A stretch of 64,000 bases of DNA, from positions 62,001 to 126,000 of the forward strand of contig NZ_BPRE01000002.1 in NCBI RefSeq assembly GCF_022179765.1, written 5' to 3'. The position numbers were made by a program, and so were the translations under genes. The DNA is from Methylorubrum suomiense (GTDB lineage: Bacteria > Pseudomonadota > Alphaproteobacteria > Rhizobiales > Beijerinckiaceae). Shown here piece after piece: positions 16,130 to 24,294 of this stretch. Under the pieces are notes generated by a model. That model was not told the DNA's origin, ran no database searches, and worked only from the letters and a program-made list of their open reading frames with translations. The stretch's first letter is position 1. Each line of letters opens with the position of its first letter.

Positions 16130-18259
16130 GTGTCAGCGTCGACCGAGATCTTCGATGCGCTCGCCCCCCAGGCCCGGGCCTATACGCGCCATGTCCATCG
16201 GACGACCGGCGCCCCGGTCACGGCGGAGGCCATGGGGACGTTCCTCGGTCAGGCGGTGGCGCGGTACGTGGCCGGCGGCGGGGTCGGCGAACTCACGGAC
16301 GCGGTCGTCGAGGATACCTGCCGGTCGGTGACGCGGTTCTGCGTCGCCATGCCGGTGCGGGGCTACAGCGACGCCAGGCAGCGCCTGTTCCGGGCCATGG
16401 CCCCCAAGGCGAAGGAGTGGGCGAAGGCGGACCGCCGGGCCCGGCGCGCGCTCGTCGACCGCGACCGGCTCAGGGCCCACCTCCATCGCGAGGCCGCGGC
16501 CTTCGTGGCGGTGCCCGGGCAGGCGTGCCGGGACGAGGAGCGGGAAGCGGTCGTCGAGGCCCTGACCAGGTTCTTCGGGCGCATGAAGGCCGTCAAGCCC
16601 CCGGTCGTCCGACCGAACCGGACCAAGGACGGGATGCAGGAGACCGACTTCCAGGTCGGGTCGGTGCTGGGCTACGAGAAGTCGGTGGCGGAGGATGAGG
16701 GGCGCGAGGCTCGCCATCTCTCCATCGACGTCATCCACGCCCGTCTGCGGACGGAGCACGTCGTCCTGACGGACGGCCGGACGTCGAAGGGCCTGAAGGG
16801 CGTGACGCGGGCCTCGGTCCGCGGCGCCGTCGAGCGCCTCCAGGGCCAGCCGCGGCGCGCCGGCAGCATCGACCGCCTGTCCCCGACCGCGCGCGACCTC
16901 GTCGGCGCCATCGAGGCCGAGCTCCGACAGGGGCGCATCAGCGTCGTCGAGACGGACGCGGTCTGCCGGAAGCTCTGGGCCCCGGCGAGGACGCCCGAGG
17001 GCCGGCGCCAGCACGTCCGCCGCCTGCGCGTGGCCGCCGAGGCCATCGAGGCCGCGGACATCGGGCTGCACCTCGCCGTGGTCGGGTCGCACGTCGTCGT
17101 CGGGCGCGGCCGCCGGCTCCCCGAGGGCGAGAGGCTGCAGGCCACCGTCGACGCCGCCGTCTCGCCCCGGCGCGGAAGGAAGCGCGTCTCCGTCCTGACC
17201 AGCGGCCTCGTGCCGTCCCGCAAGGGTCTATGGGGGACGCACGAGGGACAGGTCGCGCAAGCGGTGTGCCGGGTCGCCGCCAGTCAAGCGGGCCACGACG
17301 ACGTCTGGGTGGCGCTTGTCGAGGTCGGGCAGACCGGGGCCGCGGAGGACTTCTCGGCGGTCTGGGACGGGGCCGGCGAGCCCGTCCAGCACGACACGCT
17401 CGCCCTCGCCGACGCGGTCGAGCAGGCGGCCGTCAGCCAGGCCTACGGGCGCCTCTCGGGGCAGGCCTCGTCCGGCGTCGCCCTTGTCCGAACCGTCGTC
17501 GAGCGCGCCCGGGACGCCGGGCTCGACCAGGCGTGGGCCGCCTACGTCTCGAAGGGCGACCTCGCCGACCGTCTCCGCCGCAGCACGACCGGCGCCCGGG
17601 AGCGTGTCCGGCGCATCGGGGCGGCCCTGTCTCGGGCCACGTGCCCGGAGGCCTGGGAGGCGGCGGTGCTCATGGATGCCTATTCCGTCCGCCCCGGCCG
17701 CCGCCACTCGCACCCGGTCGTTACGATGCCCCGCGCGCCCAAGCCCGTCGTCGCCCCGGCGCCAGCCCCGGAGCCGCAGTTCTACCCGACGCACGTCGCG
17801 GACGCGGTGCTCTCGAAGGACATGGTCGAGGAGATCTTGGCGCACTGGAGCGTCAACGCGGTGCGGCCGGCGATGCAGGCCATGCGGGCCATCTACCTCG
17901 GCTACGACATTGAGGACGCGAAGCAGTTCGACCTCGACGAACTCGCGGTCCCGGCGACCGTGGATGAAGTCGCGGAGGGACTTCGGCGCGTCTTGAGGTG
18001 GTGGAAGACGCCGGAGCTCGCGATGGTCGCGAGCCTCGACGAGGAACTGAGGGGCGCGCTGCGCCAGGCCATCGTCAACGCGGGCGTCGCCCTGCGCGAG
18101 CACGGCAGCCTGGCGTTCCGCTACGCCGCCGGCGTTGTCCTGGTCATCGCGGCCTATGCCGGTTCGGTCGACGGTGCGCGCAGCCTGCCCCGTCGCCTCG
18201 CCGAGGCGGACGAGCGGTTCCGGTGGGGGATCACGCGCATGGCGGACGCAGCCGCCTGA
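16130..18259 (+). CDS. Large protein of unknown function (709 aa)
   Basis: Mostly helical, soluble, Arg/Ala-rich protein that I cannot place in any family. A region around residues 250-330 (RDLVGAIEAELRQGRISVVETDAV onward) has the look of a winged-helix DNA-binding fold. A Pro-rich hinge (PKPVVAPAPAPEP) around 540-555 separates a C-terminal helical domain. It directly follows the tandem repeats, a placement seen for plasmid replication initiators that bind iterons, but I see no known Rep motif. The GTG at 16130 is chosen because the promoter TATAAT lies just upstream; an earlier ATG at 16070 would lie before the transcript start. Confidence 0.6.
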   Translation: MSASTEIFDALAPQARAYTRHVHRTTGAPVTAEAMGTFLGQAVARYVAGGGVGELTDAVVEDTCRSVTRFCVAMPVRGYSDARQRLFRAMAPKAKEWAKADRRARRALVDRDRLRAHLHREAAAFVAVPGQACRDEEREAVVEALTRFFGRMKAVKPPVVRPNRTKDGMQETDFQVGSVLGYEKSVAEDEGREARHLSIDVIHARLRTEHVVLTDGRTSKGLKGVTRASVRGAVERLQGQPRRAGSIDRLSPTARDLVGAIEAELRQGRISVVETDAVCRKLWAPARTPEGRRQHVRRLRVAAEAIEAADIGLHLAVVGSHVVVGRGRRLPEGERLQATVDAAVSPRRGRKRVSVLTSGLVPSRKGLWGTHEGQVAQAVCRVAASQAGHDDVWVALVEVGQTGAAEDFSAVWDGAGEPVQHDTLALADAVEQAAVSQAYGRLSGQASSGVALVRTVVERARDAGLDQAWAAYVSKGDLADRLRRSTTGARERVRRIGAALSRATCPEAWEAAVLMDAYSVRPGRRHSHPVVTMPRAPKPVVAPAPAPEPQFYPTHVADAVLSKDMVEEILAHWSVNAVRPAMQAMRAIYLGYDIEDAKQFDLDELAVPATVDEVAEGLRRVLRWWKTPELAMVASLDEELRGALRQAIVNAGVALREHGSLAFRYAAGVVLVIAAYAGSVDGARSLPRRLAEADERFRWGITRMADAAA

Positions 18260-18291
18260 CGCCCTAGTGGGATGCATGGTCGAGGGGCACG

Positions 18292-18816
18292 ATGCTCTCC
18301 ATGACCGAGCCCCGCACCCCCGAACGCGAGATGTCCGCCGCCGCCCGCCGCCGCGCCGCCGCCGCCGACCGCGCCCGCCGGTGGCGCGAGGAGCAGCGCG
18401 AGGCCGAGCTCGCCCGCGAGGCCGAGAACGCCGCCCTGCGGACCGAGATCACCGCGCTGCGGGCCGAGTGCCAGGCCGCCGCAGTCCGCGAGGATAAGGC
18501 CGCCCGGCTGCGTGCGGAGCACTACACTCTGCGCGCCGAGCGTGACCGGCTCTGGACGCACTTCGACCGTCTGGCCAAGGCCGACACCGTCGACGAGGAC
18601 GTCATCAGGGCCCTCATCAAGATGGGCGCGATCCGCCGCTCGCCGGCCGGTCCGCTCGCCATCGGCCGGCCCACGGTCTCGGTAAGCGACGTCATCAACG
18701 TGGCGGGCCTGGTTCGGTGCGGCGGACAGGAAGCAGGGCAGGCAGCGTACGACGCGGCTCGCGCCCATGTCCTTGAGCGCGTCGCCATGCTCGTCCCGAC
18801 GTCCTACGATGCGTAG
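18292..18816 (+). CDS. Coiled-coil protein of unknown function
   Basis: 174 residues. Positions about 15-95 form a continuous charged heptad-like helix (ARRRAAAADRARRWREEQRE, then repeated Leu/Glu/Arg spacing), followed by a small globular C-terminus. Such proteins can be DNA-associated or scaffold partners of the gene before them, from which this one is separated by only 32 bp. Nearby alternative starts are at 18301 and 18334. No family recognised. Confidence 0.55.
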   Translation: MLSMTEPRTPEREMSAAARRRAAAADRARRWREEQREAELAREAENAALRTEITALRAECQAAAVREDKAARLRAEHYTLRAERDRLWTHFDRLAKADTVDEDVIRALIKMGAIRRSPAGPLAIGRPTVSVSDVINVAGLVRCGGQEAGQAAYDAARAHVLERVAMLVPTSYDA

Positions 18817-18928
18817 GGGCACCGCCTGCGTCGCGCGGAGGCGTGGGAGGGTGTCACCGAGATCAAGAGCCGCTTCCATCTTGGTGGAGCCGGCATCGGC
18901 GTTTGGACAGCTTTCCACCGCGCGGTCA

Positions 18929-19560
18929 TTAGGTTGGCTCGCGCAACTCCAAGGATGCGGGCCAGCTCCTCGCCAGGCGGGCGAACACGCCGGCATCGGC
19001 CCAGGCCGGGCGGGACCCGACCACGTAGAGGTTCTCCTGGGCCCGGGTCGCGGCGACGTTGAGGATGTTGGGCGCCTCTCCCGCCTATCCCCGAGTACCC
19101 CGCTGGGCTGGCATCGGGGTCCCAAGGACGAGAATCACGCTGTCGGCCTCGCGGCCCTGAACGGTATAGACGGTGCCGATCCGCTCGCGCTTCCAGCGGT
19201 AAGTGTCCTGGGTCCACTTCGACAGGACGCCCTATGCCAAGATGCGTTCGCGAAGGCGCCGGGCCACAATGAAGAAGGGACTAATCACGTGGAGGTCGAG
19301 GTCCGGCAACCCGGCATCGGAGACGCGGCGCAGCATGTCGAGACCACGGCCCCTCGGCGTCCGACCACTTGTCCTCGGTGTGCCCGCCGGCCAAGTCGAG
19401 CCATTGGGAAGGTCCCAGGACGTCGCGGATGGCGGAGGCCCGGCTTGGCGTCGCCCGGGCACGCTCAAGAAGAAGATGGGCGTTCGGGTCGCGTTCGGGC
19501 GCTGTTTCGAACCCTGCGATGAGGGCCGCTACGCTCGCCGGGCCCGCTGAGGACGGGAGG
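18929..19560 (-). pseudogene. Decayed superfamily-1 helicase C-terminal fragment
   Basis: On the minus strand, fragments in different frames join into the C-terminal domain of a DNA2/NAM7- or UvrD-like helicase. They are DPNAHLLLERARATPSRA and QWLDLAGGHTEDKWSD, then LDLHVISPFFIVARRLRERI, then GTVYTVQGREADSVILVLG, then PNILNVAATRAQENLYVVG. The last two correspond to the helicase motifs V and VI region (VQG..AD.VI and N...TRA). At least three frame breaks separate them and the N-terminal ATPase part is absent. This is a dead remnant, probably left by recombination at the edge of the defence-like segment. Confidence 0.7.
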
Positions 19561-20033
19561 CCCGGACGGCCCGGGCGCTTCCGGTTCAGGCCATGCCTTG
19601 AGGATGCGGGCTTGGGGCGAAAGCCACACGCCAGGGCCCCTGCGGCATCGGCCGAACGCGGGACAGATGCGCCCTCTCCGTGCAGAAGGCTCGCCGGCGC
19701 CGGGGTGGCGCGGCCCCGATGCTGTGAATCGTCAAGCCTGGACCCATAATGGCGTCGGCCCCTCGATCCGTTCACTCCATCGCAAACCCGACGCCTTACA
19801 CTCAAGCTTCCCCGGCCGGCGCAAGCCGTCCCATCCCCTCGTGCCCCGCCTTTCATGCAGAGCCACGCCACCTCTCCCAGACGCCGGGACGACCGTGCCG
19901 CGATCTCACTCGGGCAGGCGGTGTGGGAAGGCGTCGCGCCCGTCGTCCGCATCCGCAGCCCGGCCGGCGCGGCCGGCCGCCGCGGCGGCGACGTAGCAGG
20001 CGCCAGGAAAGCCGCCCTTTTGGGAGGGTCGTC
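19561..20033. other. Gap between helicase remnant and methyltransferase operon
   Basis: No convincing gene seen. Open frames exist on both strands but none has protein-like composition or a ribosome-binding site. It must contain the promoter of the methyltransferase operon; no strong consensus is visible. Confidence 0.4.
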
Positions 20034-23000
20034 ATGAGCGACCTCCTCGAACGCGTCCTGTCGCGGACCGGCTTCGTCGATGCCGGCCGCGGCGACATGC
20101 CGGGGCTCCGCCGGCATGCGGTCGGCAACCCGCACCTCGAAGCGGCCTTCTCCCCCAGGGCTGGCCTCCAGGCGGACGCGGTCTACGAGACCGATGACGG
20201 CGCCAAGCTGATCGTGAAGGAGACCGGCGCCGGCGAGGCCGGGGAGATGCACGAGCGGGCCTGGAACCTCGGCTTGGCCCCGCTCCTCTGGATCGTTACG
20301 CCTTACGAGGTCCGGGTCTACGACGCGTTCCGCGGCGTTGGGACCGAGGAGGACCGGGGGCCGGTCGCGACCTATCGTACGGACGTCAAGGCCGAGATGG
20401 CGGCCCTCGACGAGTTCTGCGGCCGCTTCTCGCTGGACACCGGGACCTTCTGGGCCTCCGACCTGGCGAAGAGCATCCATCGCGCAGGCAAGGTCGACCA
20501 GGTCCTGCTCCAGGAGATCCAGTCCCTCGAACAGCACTTGGTGGAAGTCTCGGTGGCCCAGCCGGGAGGCATGGGCATGGCGGCGGCCCGGGGCGCCTGC
20601 CAGGAGCTTGTGACTGCGACCTTGTTCGCGAGCTACGTCACGGACAGGGGCGACATCGCGACGCCCTTCGACGGGTCCCATCGCCTCGGGGATGTGGGCC
20701 TGGCCGAGCTCTTCCGCTCGCGGTCGTCGGCCCTAGCGCTGTTCGACTGGCTGCACGAGACCTTCAATGGCGACGTGTTCCCGCAGGGCATGGGGGAAAG
20801 CCTGCGGGACGAGCACCTGCCGCTGCTCGAAGACTTCGCCCGGGGTACGAGCCTCAGGAAGCGCGACGCGGGGCAGATGCGGCTCTTCCGCTTCCGGTTT
20901 GACACGGTCCCCATTGAGCTTATCAGCGCGGTCTATGAGGCGTTCGCCCGGCGGGCGGCGTCGGATATGGCGCGCGAGCTGGGGCTTCACTACACCCCGG
21001 TCGAGCTCGTCCACATGGCGCTCGACCCCGTCTTCGAGGACCTCGACGGCACGGCGCGCATTCTCGATCCCACTTGCGGCTCGGGCCTCTTCCTCGTGCA
21101 GTCCCTGCGACGCTTGGCATGGAAGTGCTGCGGCGACGGCCCGAGGCCGCGTTCCGTGGTGCGCAACATCCTTTACCAACAGGTGCACGGCATCGACATC
21201 CAGAGGGCGGCGCTGCGGATCGCGGCCTTCAGCCTCTACCTGGCCGCCTTGGAACTGGAGACTACGGCCGATCCCGGGGAGAGTATCCGGTTCGAGCCGC
21301 TCATCGGCCGCACCCTGCACGAGATGGACTTCCTCTCCGCCGCGGCGTGCGACCTCGCGCGCGGGCTCGGCGTCGACGCGGTCGTCGGCAACCCGCCCTG
21401 GACGCACGCCGCCAAGGGCGGGGACGAGGGACGCACCAGGAAGGCCAGGGCCAAGGACGACGACGGCGGCTCGGGCCGCTCGCCCGACCATCGATTCCTA
21501 CTGGCTGCGGTCGACGTCGTCGGTCGGGGTGGGCGCATCGCGATGTACCTGAAGGCCACGCCCTTCATGTCGAGGATGTGGTCGGCTCGGCTCTTCCTGG
21601 AGCGGCTGCTGAATGGCCTCGACCGGGTCGCCCTCATCAACATGTCGCCCCTGCGCATGTCGGGGCTGTTCTCGGAGGCCAAGGCCCCGGGCCTGTTCCT
21701 CTGCGCCAATTGCGGGAACCTGCCGCCGTCCGACAGGATCCTCGTTGGAACGTTCCCTTGGACGGATGACTTCGAGCGGAGCGGCGCGCTCGCCCTGTCC
21801 TCCGCAGACATCGCCGAGGCCGGGAAGGCCGATGTCATCGCGAACCCTTCGTACCTCAAGGCGTCGTCGCTGGGCACGCCGCGCGACATCGCACTGATCG
21901 AGCGGTTCGAGCACGAACTCGTGCCCCTCGGGTCCTTCCTCTCGGAGGCGGGCGTCGTCTCCGGGCAGGGCTTCCAGGTCAAGGGCGAGGCCCGCGACAA
22001 GCCCAAGGCCGTGCCGGAGGCCATCCTGGACCTGCCATCCGTCAAGCCCGAGGATTACGCACCCCTGAGCCTGGAAGGGCGGCCCAAGCCGAGCCTGCGC
22101 CAACGCGGGCACCTGGAGCTCCTGCATGCCCGGAGCCGTGATCTGTACCGCGCGCCGCTAGTGGTGTTCCCGAAGTCCGCGCACAGGCTCGCCCTCCATC
22201 CCGGCAGGACCAGCGCCGCGCTCTCCGGTGAGGACCTCGCCTTCTCGCACGGCTTCTACGGGTTCTCGTTCGCCGAGGCCGACCCAAGGCTGCCGGCCAT
22301 CGTCTGCGCCCTGCTAAACTCGGCGATGCCGAGCTACCAGTTCCTCCTAGGGGCCGGTCCCATCGGCATGGAGCGACCGAACGTACTGCTGCAGGACCTC
22401 CGGGCCCTGCGCATCCCGCGGTTCGTCCCGACTGATGCCCTGGCGGAGAAGGCGGGACGCGCCCTGGCGAGCGCCCGATACGATGGCTGTGAGGCCGTCG
22501 ACGCTCTCGTCGCTGACCTCTACAGCCTGAGGGGCGACGAACGCGCGCTCGTCCGCGACGCAGTGGCCCGCGGGCGCTCGACGCTCCTTGGGACCGCCTT
22601 GGCGCGCCTCCAAGACGTTGAGCCCCCGGAGAGGCTGCAAATCATCGATTACGCCGCCGCCGCGTGCCGCACGGTGAACGCCGTCCTCAGGATCTCCGGC
22701 CGCCAGCACCTCGTCGCCGAGGTCGCGCCCGGCTCGAAGCTGGGCGACGACCGGCTCGACCGGTTCGCCACCGTCCGGTTCCGGACCGAGCCGGGGCACG
22801 CCCCAGCGGACGTGGTGTCAGCGATGCCGGACACGGAGGCCGGGCGGCTTCTCCACGACCTCCGCCACCATCTCCTGCGGTCGCCGACCCCCTACCTGCG
22901 GGAACGCCGCTCGGTCCGCATCTACGACGGGGCGCAGGTCACCATGGTCAAACCGGCACAGCGACGTTACTGGACGGTCGCCGCCGGGTTGCAGGACGGC

Positions 23001-23039
23001 GACGCCATCCTCGCGGACCATGCTCCGGGGCGCGCCTGA
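20034..23039 (+). CDS. N6-adenine DNA methyltransferase (type IIG/PglX-like)
   Basis: 1001-residue protein. The N-terminus (about 40-105) has the domain found before many large methylases, including AWNLGLAPLLWIVTPYEVRVY. The methyltransferase core follows, with the SAM-binding motif I LDPTCGSGLFL (D345 onward) and catalytic motif IV NPPW at 453-456, which marks adenine-N6 methylation. The C-terminal about 400 residues probably recognise the target sequence. Its size and layout resemble type IIG restriction-modification enzymes and PglX-like methylases of phage-defence systems. The ATG at 20034 follows GGGAGGG. The stop overlaps the next start by one base (TGATG), so a nuclease-like partner is translated with it. 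Acts on DNA in the cytoplasm. Confidence 0.82.
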   Translation: MSDLLERVLSRTGFVDAGRGDMPGLRRHAVGNPHLEAAFSPRAGLQADAVYETDDGAKLIVKETGAGEAGEMHERAWNLGLAPLLWIVTPYEVRVYDAFRGVGTEEDRGPVATYRTDVKAEMAALDEFCGRFSLDTGTFWASDLAKSIHRAGKVDQVLLQEIQSLEQHLVEVSVAQPGGMGMAAARGACQELVTATLFASYVTDRGDIATPFDGSHRLGDVGLAELFRSRSSALALFDWLHETFNGDVFPQGMGESLRDEHLPLLEDFARGTSLRKRDAGQMRLFRFRFDTVPIELISAVYEAFARRAASDMARELGLHYTPVELVHMALDPVFEDLDGTARILDPTCGSGLFLVQSLRRLAWKCCGDGPRPRSVVRNILYQQVHGIDIQRAALRIAAFSLYLAALELETTADPGESIRFEPLIGRTLHEMDFLSAAACDLARGLGVDAVVGNPPWTHAAKGGDEGRTRKARAKDDDGGSGRSPDHRFLLAAVDVVGRGGRIAMYLKATPFMSRMWSARLFLERLLNGLDRVALINMSPLRMSGLFSEAKAPGLFLCANCGNLPPSDRILVGTFPWTDDFERSGALALSSADIAEAGKADVIANPSYLKASSLGTPRDIALIERFEHELVPLGSFLSEAGVVSGQGFQVKGEARDKPKAVPEAILDLPSVKPEDYAPLSLEGRPKPSLRQRGHLELLHARSRDLYRAPLVVFPKSAHRLALHPGRTSAALSGEDLAFSHGFYGFSFAEADPRLPAIVCALLNSAMPSYQFLLGAGPIGMERPNVLLQDLRALRIPRFVPTDALAEKAGRALASARYDGCEAVDALVADLYSLRGDERALVRDAVARGRSTLLGTALARLQDVEPPERLQIIDYAAAACRTVNAVLRISGRQHLVAEVAPGSKLGDDRLDRFATVRFRTEPGHAPADVVSAMPDTEAGRLLHDLRHHLLRSPTPYLRERRSVRIYDGAQVTMVKPAQRRYWTVAAGLQDGDAILADHAPGRA

Positions 23040-23698
23040 TGCCGTTCCAGCGACACGGCGTCCGGCTGGTGGGGCGCGGCGACCTCGGCATCTCGGGCGA
23101 CAACCTAGTCCTGATCGTCCAACTGATCGTGCAGGCGGCCAGGCGCACGCGCCGGCGCCTGTACGCGAGCGGCGTGGCTTTCGACGAGAACAAGATCACC
23201 ATCGAGCTGCACAAAGAGATCGTCCGCATCATACGGCGGCGCGGCTTCTACCACCTCGCGTTCATGCTGGAGGCGAGCCTGAACAACCCGGACGGCGAAC
23301 TCGGCAAGGTGGACGGCCGGATCGACCTGCAGGTCGTATTCGCGGAGTGGCTGCGGCCGGAGGAGTATTACTTCGGCGTAGAGTGCAAGAGGCTGCGGCC
23401 GGGGGATTCCGGCACGTTCCGGTACTACGTCGACGCGGGCGTGGGGAAATTCGCTGACGGGACCTACGCCCCGGGCCATCCCGCGGGGATGCTCGTGGGC
23501 TACCTCATGGCCAACGCCGAGGGGGCCGTGACGGATGAGCTCTCGCGCAGGGTGTCCTCAGAGTATCCCGGGGCTGTCCCGCTGAACGGCTGGCCGGACA
23601 AGTCGTACCGCGATGCCGACATCGTCGCCGGGGATGTGCCCCGCGCCGCCGGGCAGCCCATCAACATCCTGCACACCGTCGTGCGGATGCACGGCTGA
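23039..23698 (+). CDS. Putative PD-(D/E)xK nuclease partner of the methyltransferase
   Basis: 219-residue soluble protein. Its central part shows the PD-(D/E)xK nuclease pattern: D96 in GRIDLQV, then a beta strand ending in GVECKRL with E115 and K117 (E-x-K). This spacing fits restriction-endonuclease-like folds. The flanks are unlike any enzyme I know by name. Translation is coupled to the methyltransferase through the TGATG overlap at 23037-23041. The pair reads as a modification enzyme plus a cleaving or sensing nuclease, a defence-type operon. The nuclease call rests on the motif and context only. Confidence 0.6.
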   Translation: MPFQRHGVRLVGRGDLGISGDNLVLIVQLIVQAARRTRRRLYASGVAFDENKITIELHKEIVRIIRRRGFYHLAFMLEASLNNPDGELGKVDGRIDLQVVFAEWLRPEEYYFGVECKRLRPGDSGTFRYYVDAGVGKFADGTYAPGHPAGMLVGYLMANAEGAVTDELSRRVSSEYPGAVPLNGWPDKSYRDADIVAGDVPRAAGQPINILHTVVRMHG

Positions 23699-24294
23699 GG
23701 CGGTTGGACCAGCGGAGGGTTCAAGCCCTCCTGTCGCGGGCCACTGTCGACTTTGCTGGGATGCGTAACACCTTCGAGCGGGAGAGTCGAAATAGTAGGG
23801 CAGCAGTTCGCCAACCGCTTGTTCAGCTATGCGCCACTTCCGGACCTTCGAATATGGCTTCCGGAATGCCCGCCCTTGTCCCGCAAGCTGTCACTGCACG
23901 GAATAGTCAAGCCGGGTGACACTCCTATCCGGCATGCTCAAGGCTACGAACGGGCTGAAGCCGATCAAGGGCGGGATGGAGTGGATCTGACGAACTGGTA
24001 CCTGCCTCCTCGTGCAGGCTGGATGCCGGCCTGCTCAGGCTATCGGGCCGCGGGCCGGCAAACGGCAGGCAGGCACGACTGGATGGACGAAGCATCGGCT
24101 TACCGACGGTCGCCAGCGTGAACCCTCGCCAGGCGTCCCTTCGCATGAGTCCAGGAGTGAGGAGGTAATGATTCTCATAGGTTGCAGATAAGGCCTTGGT
24201 TTGGCCCAGCAACTTAGAATACAGTCGGGTGGAAGGGCGCAGGACCGGGGATCGGACGGCTGCGAGTGGGGGCGCGACCTACGAGGCCAAGGCA
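23699..24294. other. About 600 bp without a recognisable gene
   Basis: Sequence composition is less coding-like and contains AT-richer patches (near 23790 and 24160-24230). Open frames on both strands lack ribosome-binding sites and family resemblance. It may hold decayed DNA between two accessory modules and the promoter of the TerB-type gene. Confidence 0.4.

Noticed and set aside
19749-20033. Extra 95-residue N-terminal extension of the methyltransferase
   Set aside because: Arg/Pro-rich non-protein-like sequence; the ATG at 20034 has GGGAGGG upstream and a normal domain start.
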